Shown one piece after another: positions 21,240 to 30,050 of a stretch of 42,714 nt of DNA. The position numbers and the translations under genes were made by a program. The notes under the pieces are model-generated. The model worked only from the letters and a program-made list of their open reading frames with translations. It had not been told where the DNA came from and searched no databases. Every line of letters begins with the position of its first letter. Within the stretch, counting starts at the first letter, position 1. This stretch comes from Lophium mytilinum. Taxonomy: Eukaryota > Ascomycota > Dothideomycetes > Mytilinidiales > Mytilinidiaceae. The DNA lies in NCBI GenBank assembly GCA_010093605.1, contig MU004192.1:1467920-1510633 (forward strand), written 5' to 3'.

Positions 21240-22960
21240 TTGCGATGTCTAGGCTTGTAGATCAGAACGCACTTTTTCAAGTCATCGATTCATCTAAGGA
21301 CTCTCATGCATATATAACATCTGAAGTTTGCTGATGTCATTCCCAAAGGCCACAGACCGGAATCTCTCTTTTCTAGACGTTTTCAACCTTCTGAGCGCTC
21401 TCATGCCTATCCAACATTTGAATTCTCAGGATGTCATTTCCGGAGCCTGCAGATTATGATGACTCTTTTCTTCACGCATTCGGTCGTCTGAGGACTCTCA
21501 TGCCTATTCAACACCCAAGGTCTTAGAATGTCATTTCCACGGGCGACAGATTAGATTGCATCTTTCTGGGCATGTCTAATCATCTGAGGACTCTCGCGCC
21601 CAATCAACGCCCAACTCCTTAGGATGTCAATTCCGGGAGCTACAGAGTGAAGTCATCTTCTTGAGAACCTAATCCTCTCATGTAGATGATGCAGCATCAC
21701 TATCTACAGGTATAAGGCTACCGTTCCGACGACGCAAATAACCTCCTGTAGCCTCTCAAGCCTACTCATCTTTTCAGATCTTAGATGACATTTCTGCGTG
21801 CTGGAGATTGGAGACTGCTCTTTGAAGACCCGATATCCCGTCTCTATAGCGCTGCATCATCATCTGAAGGCGTAAGATTGTCGTTTTGAAACCGTAGGCA
21901 ACGGTCCCTGGCCTTCCAGGCCTATTCATCTTCCGAAATCGTAAATGCTATTTTCGCGGAGGTCCAAATCGGAACTCCTCTTTCTAGGGGTGGTTCGCGA
22001 TCTGAAGGCTCTTTCATCTATCCACCTTTTGAATTGGCATGATAGTATTCTTGGGGGCTGCAGATTAGAAGCTATTATTTGATGGCCTATTTCTCATCTC
22101 CATGGCGCTGTATCTTCATTGGGACGTGCAGCACTCTTATTTGGATAACATAGGTAATCATCCATGGTCTTCTAGGCCTATTCATATTACGAAAATTTGA
22201 TTGATATCTCCACAAAGGTGTATATTGTAACACTGCTTTTCTGGGCATTTTTAGCCATCTGAGGACTGTTCGACTTATTGGTCTGTCGAAACCTCATTAT
22301 GTCATTCTTTCAAGACTGTCCATCGGACGTACGCTAATTACATCACGAAACCCTATCTCTTTGGCCGAGCAACACGATACAGAGGCGTCATTTCGTTGTT
22401 CTACCAACGTATAAAACCATTTGAAGAGTTTGTGGCCTTTCTAGATTCAAATTTGCATAATGTCACGTTTTCAAGCCTGTGAATCTACCTAGTCTCCGTC
22501 TGCTACATATAGATACTCTATCTCTCTTTCTAGGTATTACGTTTTGCAGGCGTTCATTAGTTGCTTTAATAGTTTGAAAAAGTATTTGAAGACTCTCTAG
22601 ACCAGTTCGTTCTTGATTACACACGATGTTATATTCATGAGCCTGTGGATTAGGGCTCCTTCCCGTGTATCGCTATCTCCTATAGATTTGGTCGAGCAAC
22701 ACGAGTTATATTAGACCGCTCGAAGCTTTGAAAACATATAGGAAAGTCTGAAGATCTGGCCTATGTAAGTTCGAATATGTATCATGTCATGCTCTTTTAC
22801 CCGTGATCTAGGTTTCTGTCTTTCACATGACAACATTATATTTCTTTCACCGAGCGAAACAAGTTGAACATGAGCCATCCTTTTTTTTGATAACGTACCG
22901 AACATCTGAAGACTCTCTGGTCCATCAGGTTTGAAATCCAGACGAAGTCATACTCTCAAA
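21240..22960. repeat. Second tandem repeat family, period about 97 bases at first
   Basis: Units are anchored by CTGAGGACTCTCATGCCT-like sequence at about 21294, 21391, 21488 and 21594 (spacings 97, 97, 106). Each is followed by a GGATGTCATTTCCGGGAGC-like block and a TCTTTCTGGGCAT-like block. Further right the units become irregular and longer; anchors can still be seen near 22002, 22259, 22740 and 22895. No gene is present. Its CATCTGAGGA anchor recalls the TCTGAGGTG arm of the preceding array, but I cannot show common origin. Confidence 0.75.
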
Positions 22961-23252
22961 CCGTTGAATTGCGTCTCTGACCCTTGCAAACCAATGTGCC
23001 AATATCATGTCCTTTCAGGTCAGCATGTTCTACCTTTCTGGCACTGTTAGAGGTCCTCTATCGACCTAAAAATATTCCAGACGGAAGCCAGGATTCTTTC
23101 CCTTCGAATCTGACCTCGCAGTTCCAAGCCGTTTTGATTACTTCTCACCAACGTCTAGAGGCCTTTGCTACCTTGAAAATCTCCCGCAAGAATGTGAAAA
23201 CTTTCCCTTTTAGATCTTAACGCGCAAGTTTACGCCGTTTCAGTCACTGTTT

Positions 23253-23510
23253 GGCGCCGTTTGTGGTGGTCTAGCAACATCTTATCAACCAGGATAGGAT
23301 ATAAGAAATCTCACTCTACGATTCAAGCCTATGGAGAAACGGTGACTCGACACACTCAGTCTTTGCTCGTGTCTTGAATCTGATAGATTGCATTGCGGCT
23401 CTGAAGCTTTGATCATGCCGTTTGTGGTGCTCCAGTATACCAATAGAAACGCGGAGCAACGGGTTTCAGATTTGGGGGGTGTAGACTTTTCTATCGCTGC
23501 CTGAGGTGGC
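23253..23510. repeat. Decayed copies of the 92-base core
   Basis: A left arm GGCGCCGTTTGTGGTGGT starts at 23253, and exactly 92 bases on the segment ends ACGGTG (23344) where a right arm should end, though CACCTCAG is lost. Further left arms without clear right arms begin at about 23414 (GCCGTTTGTGGTGC) and 23493 (GCTGCCTGAGGTGGC). They lie within 480 bases of the utp11 start, in its likely promoter region. Confidence 0.6.
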
Positions 23511-23610
23511 CCAGCAAGCTTTCTGCGACGCGAAACTGCTCGTATCCTAGGTGCAATATTTACAGCGTCCTAAAACACCGAACTGAGCATTTCGGGGACT
23601 CTGCAATCTG

Positions 23611-23615
23611 ATTGG
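23611..23615 (-). promoter_or_regulatory. CCAAT box upstream of utp11
   Basis: ATTGG on the + strand (CCAAT on the minus strand), about 111 bases before the utp11 ATG. CCAAT boxes at this distance are common in fungal housekeeping promoters; use here is inferred. Confidence 0.35.
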
Positions 23616-23725
23616 TCGACATTTTCCGAAATCTTGGCGGCGAAATTTATGTCTTGGCCGCTGCGAACTTCATCCCACCACCAACCTTGCTCTCCGCAGT
23701 ACTCAACCCACCCTCGCAGTTCGCC

Positions 23726-24613
23726 ATGTCGTCCATGAGAAATGCGGTCCAGCGCCGCAACCATAGAGAGCGCGCTCAGCCTGAGGAGCGGGCGAAATGG
23801 GGTCTTCTCGAGAAGTCAAAAGGTAGGATCCTGCAGGGAACATACTCAATCTCAAATGCAGCAGAATACTAACGCTCTCCAGACTACAAACTACGTGCTC
23901 AGGATTTCCGTACGAAGAAGCAAAAACTCAGAGCCCTGAAGTCCAAAGCTGCGGACCGCAACCCGGACGAATTCTCCTTCAAGATGCTGAGCTCGAAAGC
24001 CGATAACGGGCGCAAGCTCGGCGATCGGGGCAATAAAGCGTTGAGCATGGATGTGGTCAAGCTGCTCAAGACTCAAGATATTGGATATGTGCGGACAATG
24101 CTGCAGGCGACGCGGAAGGAGAGGGAGAAGCTGGAGCAGGAGGTTGTGATGGGCAAGACTGGCGTTAGGACGTTCAATGAGGCCGAGGCGGGGAAGAAGG
24201 GCAGCCATATGGTGTTTGTGGAGAGTGCCGAGGAGCAGAAGGCCTTTAAGCCTGAAGAGTGGTTTGGGACATCTGCAGAGGGGCTGGATAAGGCATGGAA
24301 CCGGCCGCGGAACTCCGCGGTGGATCAAGAGCAGGGAGACGGCGACGAACTTGGGACCACTTCTACGGCGAAACTGCCCAAAAAACAGCAAGAAATCGAG
24401 GCCGCCAAACGCAAGGAAGAACGCTCGTTGAAGAAGAAGCGTGAGGGGGCTCAACTGTCACGCATGTCCCGGCTGGAAGCTTTGAAAGCCAGAGAGCGAG
24501 ATCTGAAGAGCGTCGAGGATGAGCTGGAGACACAAAGAGCCAAGATGGCTGGCACCATTGGCGGTGTCAACAAAAACGGGGTCAAATATAAGGTCAGGGA
24601 ACGAAAACGCTGA
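23726..24613 (+). CDS. utp11: U3 snoRNA-associated protein Utp11
   Basis: Exons 23726-23822 and 23883-24613 are joined by a 60-base intron (GTAGG donor, TACTAAC branch site, CCAG acceptor), giving 275 residues. The N-terminus MSSMRNAVQRRNHRERAQPE is the family signature. It is followed by LLEKSK/DYKLRAQDF across the splice, then KSKAADRNPDEFSFKML and NKALSMDVVKLLKTQDIGYV, all diagnostic of Utp11. The C-terminal half is charged and probably coiled coil (KKQQEIEAAKRKEERSLKKK), ending in a basic tail (YKVRERKR). Utp11 is a nucleolar part of the small-subunit processome, needed for early 18S rRNA processing. It converges with the SDR gene, with 181 bases between the two stops. The length fits the family. 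Confidence 0.95.
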
Positions 24614-24794
24614 TGGAGATGTCTGGTGGCACAATTGCGCAATGCTCGGTATATGGCATTCGACCAGAGACTTTCACAGCACTCTGCGAGTCAATTTGCA
24701 GTATGTCCACAATGTTTCGTATCTATTGGACATACGTTGACTATATTACAGCTTTACACTCTTCGAGCGAACCCGGTGTCAAGAGCATAGACAC

Positions 24795-25645
24795 CTATAA
24801 CTTGCTCGGCATCCTCATTGCGCCATCCAACCTCAACACCGTTCCGTTCAGCATCTGATTCTCAACACACTCCATAACCAGCCTCGCAAATTCCTCTGGC
24901 TGTCCTGCCCTCTTTGGGAATTCCATCACTCGCTCCAATCCTTGCCGCACCTTTGCTCCCATCACCTTGGTCATGTTGCTCTCGAACAGACTGGGTGCGA
25001 TTGTCACTGCCCGAATACCATATTTCGACAAGTCTCGCGCGAGGGGCAATGTGAGCGACGCAACCGCGCCTTTCGAAGCGGCATACGCTACCTGTCCCAT
25101 CTGGCCCTCAAAAGCCGCGGAAGAGGCTATCATTATCAGGACGCCGCGCTCGCCGTCGGGACTCGTGGCGGTGTTTGTGGTTATGTATGGGAGGGTTTGG
25201 CGGATTAGGTCGAGTGTGCCGCGCAAATTTATGTTGAGAACGAAGTCGATAGAGGAGAGCGCCAGAGGGGTGTTTGTCTTGTCTATAATCTGCGAATGGT
25301 ATTCGAATTAGAGACAGCCTTCGCATAATATAGCAACGGGGTATAGCTCACCAATCCAGGCAATCCGACACCTGCACCTGCGACCACTCCCCCTATGCTT
25401 TTCCCTGTGCTTTTGACCCACGCTACCGTCCCTTCTACTGCTGCAGCTATCGAGTCGGTCTCCGATACGTCTGTCTCGAAGAACTTTGCCCTTTCGCCTA
25501 GCTCTCGAACGACCTCGGCCCCTGAGTCTGCGTTTAGATCGAGGAGAGAGACGTATGCGCCTGCGGAGTGAAGGGAGCGGGCGGTTGCGAGACCGAGGCC
25601 GGATACGCCTCCAGAAATGAGAAATGTGCGGTCCTGGGGCTTCAT
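24795..25645 (-). CDS. Short-chain dehydrogenase/reductase, HSD10-like
   Basis: On the minus strand the exons are 25645-25352 and 25289-24795, with a 62-base phase-0 intron (GTGAGC donor, GCAG acceptor), giving 262 residues, typical for a classical SDR. The cofactor motif SGGVSGLG is at residues 11-18 and D36 follows strand 2, favouring NAD(H). AGAGVG replaces the usual NAG motif. The catalytic residues are S154, Y167 and K171 (YAASK). The C-terminal part (PSLFESNM, FPKRAGQPEEFARLV, NGTVLRLDGAMRM) resembles 3-hydroxyacyl-CoA dehydrogenase type 2 and related fungal SDRs. The substrate is not determined; fatty-acid, branched-chain or steroid-like hydroxyacyl substrates are possible. Confidence 0.88.
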
Positions 25646-26087
25646 CGTTGGTTTGGGGGGGAGAAGGCGTTTGTGGGGAGCTGTTGTGGACTATATGGGC
25701 AGTCTATTTAGGACAAGGTCTAGATATGTATACAGTAGCTGGATTATCGTGGTCGTAGTGTGAAAGACGACGTGGTAGGTTTGGTGTTGAGAGTTCGTGA
25801 CGCGGGCGTGGGTTCGCATGTGAATGTTCCCGAGGTTCCCCACACTCTTAGCGGCGTTCTGCTTTGGGCTAGTGGGTTTTTAGTTGGAAAGCTGCTTAGT
25901 ATAAGAAATGCGTATTGCGCAGATTCAGATACAATTCTGTATTATGCGGTTGCGCTCGTTCTCTAAAAATGGGCTCGGGACACTCTATGGCGAAAGACGG
26001 AAGGCATTGTAAATGGTAAAATGCGCTAGAGGGAATCTCCCAACCTGATATACAGTAATACTGAGAGTGATCCTGTTTGTATATTAT
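25646..26087. other. Spacer between the SDR and uba4 genes
   Basis: It contains the promoter of the SDR gene (read leftward) and the 3' end of uba4. A 68-codon + strand frame at 25760-25966 has no recognisable similarity. Nothing else seen. Confidence 0.5.
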
Positions 26088-27883
26088 TCAATACTCCGGG
26101 AAGTCGGGGTCTATCCTCTTTCTCCAAGCTCTCAAACCATCTCTAATATCCCCTATCCAACGCGTGCCGCCGCCATCAAGACCCAACTCTTTCATTTTAC
26201 CAACCGCGAGTTGAGAATCGTTTCCGAGTCTACAAACAACATATATTGGCCTGTCCTCCGCCAAGTTGCGCAGCTGCGCAACCCAACCATCTTCCGAAGG
26301 AGGTTGTGACAAAGGGTCGGTCGATGCGGTTGCAGAACTACGGCATATCGCGGAGTATGGTATATTGATGCTCCCCTCTAAATTGCCTAGTTCGAATTGA
26401 ACTTTTTCGCGGACATCTACAAGTATGTGTTCCTTAATGCTAGGCTGCGTGTTCATGGCGGCGTCTGAGCTATTATACAGTCGAGAGTATTCCACTACAG
26501 ACACTCGCTCCGTAGCAGCAAGGGCATCTATAGGGCTTACAGCTCCACAGAACTGTACGTAGTCGAGAGATCCGGACTCAAGCGCTTCTCGTGTCACAGT
26601 AGCCTGTGCGGAGCAGGCGCTACATTTTGCTTTCCTGGTCCGAAGGCGTATTGAGCGGAAGGGCGGATTGGAGAAGGCAGAAAATAGTAGTAAAGACGGT
26701 GGCTCAGATGACCTTGAGGGATTAGAGACATCGTCTCCGGACGGAGAACCCTGTTGAGAAGATTTCGAATCGGAGTCTGAATACCGCTGGATGCCTTTTG
26801 TAATGATTTTAATCGTCTCAAGGGCTTGCAGGACCCCCATAGTTCCCACAACAGGCCCTAGAATGCCGCCGTCACCACAACTCACCACGCTTGCTGCGGG
26901 GGGCGGCTTTGGAAAGACACATCTATAACAAGGCCCGCCTTGTGCGTTTCCGGCTGGTAGTGGAGGGTTGTTCAAAACCATGAGTTGGCCTTCGGTGCGA
27001 AGTGCGGAAGCTGAAACTAGAGGCTTTTCTAGCAGCACACAGGAATCCGATATCAAGTATCGAGATGCTGGTGTGTCTGTACAGTCGAGAATGACATCGT
27101 ATTGGTCGAAGATATCGAGCGCAATCTCTGCGGTCAAACGTTTATGGTAGGGGACATACTTGACCGTCGGATTCAGTCTATGGAAAATGTTAGTCTGTAT
27201 AGAAGTAAAGCACAATAAGAACGAGACTCTGCTCCTCCTTCAGAATTGAAAATGCTAGGGAAAGATTACCTACGATTTCAGCGAAGCTATAGCACTATCA
27301 ACCTTCGCCATATCGACGCGCTCGGTGCTATGCAGAATTTGTCGGTGGAGATTAGACTCCTCTACAGTATCGCCATCTATCAATCCTATCGTACCTACAC
27401 CAGCCCCCGCAAGGTAGGCTGCCGCAGGGCATCCCAAGCCGCCCACACCAACCACTAATACCGCTGAGGATCTCAGGCGTAATTGACCTGTTTTCCAGCA
27501 TTAGATCGTCAGACTCGACAACGTCGAAAAAGCCCGACGGGCAGTAGTTGAAGTGCATTTGTATAGGCGAAGGTACCTGTCAATCCGATTTCAGACATTA
27601 TGAGCTGTCGCCCATACCGTCTGTATTCGTGCTTGTCTAGTGGCCATATTTTTGCGACCTTTTGTCCTTTCTCCTGGTGCGAGAAACCTTCCGAGGTTTC
27701 CGTTGGATGTGAACTGGGAGCTACATTAACTAGACTTAGTGGAGTCTGCCCAGTTGCGGCCCCGGATGAGATGTCACGGTGGCTCTCGGCTTCGAAAAGC
27801 TGGTCCCGCAACCGTTGAAGCTGAGTTTCACAGGAAGCAATCTGGGCATGCAAGGCCACAATCTGCGCGTCGACAGATGACAT
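26088..27883 (-). CDS. uba4: Uba4/MOCS3: sulfur-carrier adenylyltransferase and sulfurtransferase
   Basis: On the minus strand the exons are 27883-27577, 27487-27274 and 27177-26088. The introns are 89 bases (phase 1) and 96 bases (phase 2), giving 536 residues. Residues about 1-50 look coiled coil ([20 protein letters not shown]). The ThiF/E1 domain follows: [18 protein letters not shown], nucleotide loop GVGGLG at 116-121, then [16 protein letters not shown] and [12 protein letters not shown]. Zinc CxxC pairs are CYRC and CSAC. A C-terminal rhodanese domain has its persulfide cysteine in CRLGNDSQ (C489). Uba4 activates Urm1 and the MoaD-type subunit by adenylation and sulfur transfer, for tRNA wobble-uridine thiolation and molybdopterin synthesis; the Aspergillus counterpart is CnxF. 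An in-frame ATG at 28006 exists but overlaps a promoter-like motif, so 27883 is preferred. Confidence 0.93.
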
Positions 27884-28271
27884 GGCGTGTAGTGTTGGAT
27901 CGCTTCCTACAGCGATTTGTTTTCTTCGTTGACTGGAGTGTGTCTGGAGATGGATTGAAGCGAAACGTTTGATAAGAAGTATTTGGCCGCCGCGCACGTG
28001 ACTCATCGATTACTACCATGTACTAATCAAAATAGATTCTTCACAGCGAGGTTTCTACGTGCTTGCAAACTAATGAAGCATGATAGTTCCTCTATATAGT
28101 TCATACCAACTCGAATAAAACAGTGCTTTCAGGCAGCCGGAGCTAGACTAGAGTAGTAGAGCTTGCTACGGGGCTATAAAGTAGTTTTTCGATAGACAGA
28201 ACCGGCGATTTCTTTGGTAGTAATTCGTTTTCATGAGCTCAGAGATCTCATATTTAGCTTGCGTTACTGAG
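27884..28271. other. uba4 promoter region and 3' flank of the monooxygenase gene
   Basis: No gene. The uba4-proximal part carries the CACGTGACTCA composite motif, and the remainder is AT-richer sequence without recognised structure. Confidence 0.5.
27995..28005. promoter_or_regulatory. Composite CACGTG/TGACTCA site upstream of uba4
   Basis: CACGTGACTCA fuses an E-box (CACGTG) with a Gcn4/AP-1 site (TGACTCA) sharing bases. It lies 112-122 bases before the preferred uba4 start. In the uba4 direction it reads TGAGTCACGTG, and the alternative ATG at 28006 is part of it (ATGAGTCACGTG), which argues against that ATG being the start. Cbf1-like bHLH and bZIP factors bind such halves; a link to sulfur or amino-acid control is inference. 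Confidence 0.55.
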
Positions 28272-29537
28272 TTAATCTCGCATCTCTTCATATTCCGGGA
28301 GGTCCCATCCCTTTACATTCTCCTTGAGCATCCACTTCCCAACATTCACCTTGAAGAGAGAGGCCACTCCCAGGATACAGTGCATGATGGCAATACCGAA
28401 TGCCGTCGATGGGATCATGTCTGGCCCTGTGTCTTCCAAGACCCCTTTCTGTACTTGTTTCATGAATGGCTGGAATTTTTGTTCGTAAGCCATGAGCGCA
28501 GTCGCAAGGCCGTCCTTTGCACCGTCAACCCTAGGGCCCTCTCTACTAGGGCGCCCACAGTGTCTCCCTATCTCCCCTGCTAATATATAAGCACCCACAA
28601 TAGCAGAGGTCGTACCCATTCCTGTATTTGCCGACGGGCAATAGGCGGCGTCTCCAACGAGTGCCACGCGGCCCCGGTACCAAGACTCCAGCTTGACAAG
28701 GCCCAAGCGCTCACAGTAGAAGTCGTTGGCGTCCTTCATAGACTTTATGATCTCGTCTGTTTGCCATCCGGCACCTTGGAAGATCTCTGACAAAGCTTCC
28801 TTTTCCTCCCTGACATCACCCCGACGAGCGTTTTTGAGTCGCTCCGAATCCGTCGTGCCGCCAAGATATACCTGAATCTCGTTTGGGCTGTGTCTTCGAG
28901 TCATCACTCCCCGTCTTCCAGGAGCCATGTATTGTGTGGCAATGTATCCTTCCCCTTCCTGTATCGGCCGCGGAATGGTGAAGTATGCAACGCAGACACC
29001 ATTAAGCGGATAAAATCCGTCGGCAGTGTCAGATCCCAGCATCATCTTGCGCGTGCGCGACCCCTGGCCGTCGGCGCCGACCAAGAGATCAAAGCAGTTG
29101 GTGCTCCCGTCCGTGAACCGAACCTCAACGGAGCCATCTTTGTCGTCGAAGCTCTCGATGGACGTCCCAAAGATATAGGCCGTCCGATCCTTGGTGGCGT
29201 CGTGTATAATGCGACAGAGATCCCCTCTCATAATCTCATATTCGGTAGTGAAGTTCTGCGGTCCTTTGCCAGTTGTGTTCGCGGGGAAGTAAGCCCGCCG
29301 GCTGCCCGACTTGTCGACTATCTGCAGGCCCTGCTCGGGGGCTAACTTGGAGTGATAAGCCTCTTCAAGGCCCATACGCTTCATGACCTCGATTCCGTGC
29401 CCACGTAGGTCTATCTGGAGCCCCGTTGCTCGCAGGCTAGGGAATCGCTCGGCTACGGTGACGTCGTGTCCTAGTTTCGAGAGCCAGAAGGCGAGGGCAT
29501 TGCCAGCAATACCCCCACCGTTGATGAGGACCTTCAT
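28272..29537 (-). CDS. FAD-dependent monooxygenase (PHBH/TetX/UbiH-like)
   Basis: A single exon of 421 residues on the minus strand, starting at the ATG at 29537. The dinucleotide-binding motif GGGIAG is at residues 7-12 directly after the start, with an acidic residue after strand 2 (VAERF), so the N-terminus is complete. The DG motif lies at 156-157 (LLVGADGQGSRTR). The GD motif lies at 295-296 (VALVGDAAYCPSANTGMGTTSA), which contacts the FAD ribityl chain. This is the class A flavoprotein hydroxylase layout, close to TetX-type and fungal secondary-metabolite monooxygenases. It hydroxylates or epoxidises an unidentified small molecule using NAD(P)H and oxygen. No signal peptide or membrane helix is evident. 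The Zn2Cys6 regulator directly upstream on the same strand may control it. Confidence 0.92.
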   Translation of the reverse strand: MKVLINGGGIAGNALAFWLSKLGHDVTVAERFPSLRATGLQIDLRGHGIEVMKRMGLEEAYHSKLAPEQGLQIVDKSGSRRAYFPANTTGKGPQNFTTEYEIMRGDLCRIIHDATKDRTAYIFGTSIESFDDKDGSVEVRFTDGSTNCFDLLVGADGQGSRTRKMMLGSDTADGFYPLNGVCVAYFTIPRPIQEGEGYIATQYMAPGRRGVMTRRHSPNEIQVYLGGTTDSERLKNARRGDVREEKEALSEIFQGAGWQTDEIIKSMKDANDFYCERLGLVKLESWYRGRVALVGDAAYCPSANTGMGTTSAIVGAYILAGEIGRHCGRPSREGPRVDGAKDGLATALMAYEQKFQPFMKQVQKGVLEDTGPDMIPSTAFGIAIMHCILGVASLFKVNVGKWMLKENVKGWDLPEYEEMRD

Positions 29538-30050
29538 TCGTGCTGGAACCTATTTGATGCCGTGCGCACTCGGAATGGAATGAAAAGAAGATATCAGAGG
29601 CTTTGGATCGATCACAAGGGTACTGAGGGTGTTACCTAGCGAGATCTTTAGGTATAAGGCAATTTTCGAGTGTTCCGACTGATGGACGAAAACAGGCAGT
29701 GCTAATACCTGGGGAATGTTAAGTAGTGGTCGTAGATCATCTCCTCGGTATTTTGTCTCAGCTGCGACGAATTATCTCCGGGAGGCCGTCACATTCCCCG
29801 TCTCGGTCGTAAGAATGAGGTAGGCCGCTAAATGACCGAAGCAGCTCTAGCTACTGCATCCCGCTTGTAGACATGTGTTTCTTTGCTGCCATTGCTTCAA
29901 GTCCTTCGGTGCAGCGTTAGAGCTCTGGAATTTTCCGTTTTGAAAAATCGGTGAACTGGCCGGGCAACCTCAGACGATGGCTGGAAGACTGGAAATGTAA
30001 GCCAACCATCTCTTGAGTTTTCTGAACACATACCCAAGTATCGCGGTATA
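29538..30050. other. Monooxygenase promoter region with a solo 92-base repeat
   Basis: This 513-base spacer lies between two minus-strand genes. It holds the monooxygenase promoter and the 3' flank of the regulator. The only structure recognised is the dispersed repeat core at 29888-29979. Confidence 0.55.
29888..29979. repeat. Dispersed single copy of the 92-base core
   Basis: The right arm GGCAACCTCAGACGATG (29963-29979) differs from the array consensus GGCCACCTCAGACGGTG at two positions. The inner blocks TTAGAGCTCTGGAA and TTTTGAAAAATCGGTGAACT match core 2 of the array (TAGAGCTGGAA, TTTTGGAATATCGGTAAGTT). Counting 92 bases back gives a decayed left arm, GCCATTGCTTCAAGTCCT, with 11 of 18 matches to the consensus. 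It is about 9 kb from the main array and has no tandem neighbour. Confidence 0.75.

Noticed and set aside
27884-28006. Extended uba4 N-terminus from the ATG at 28006
   Set aside because: That ATG lies in a promoter-like composite motif, and the added residues look unlike the family; kept only as an alternative.
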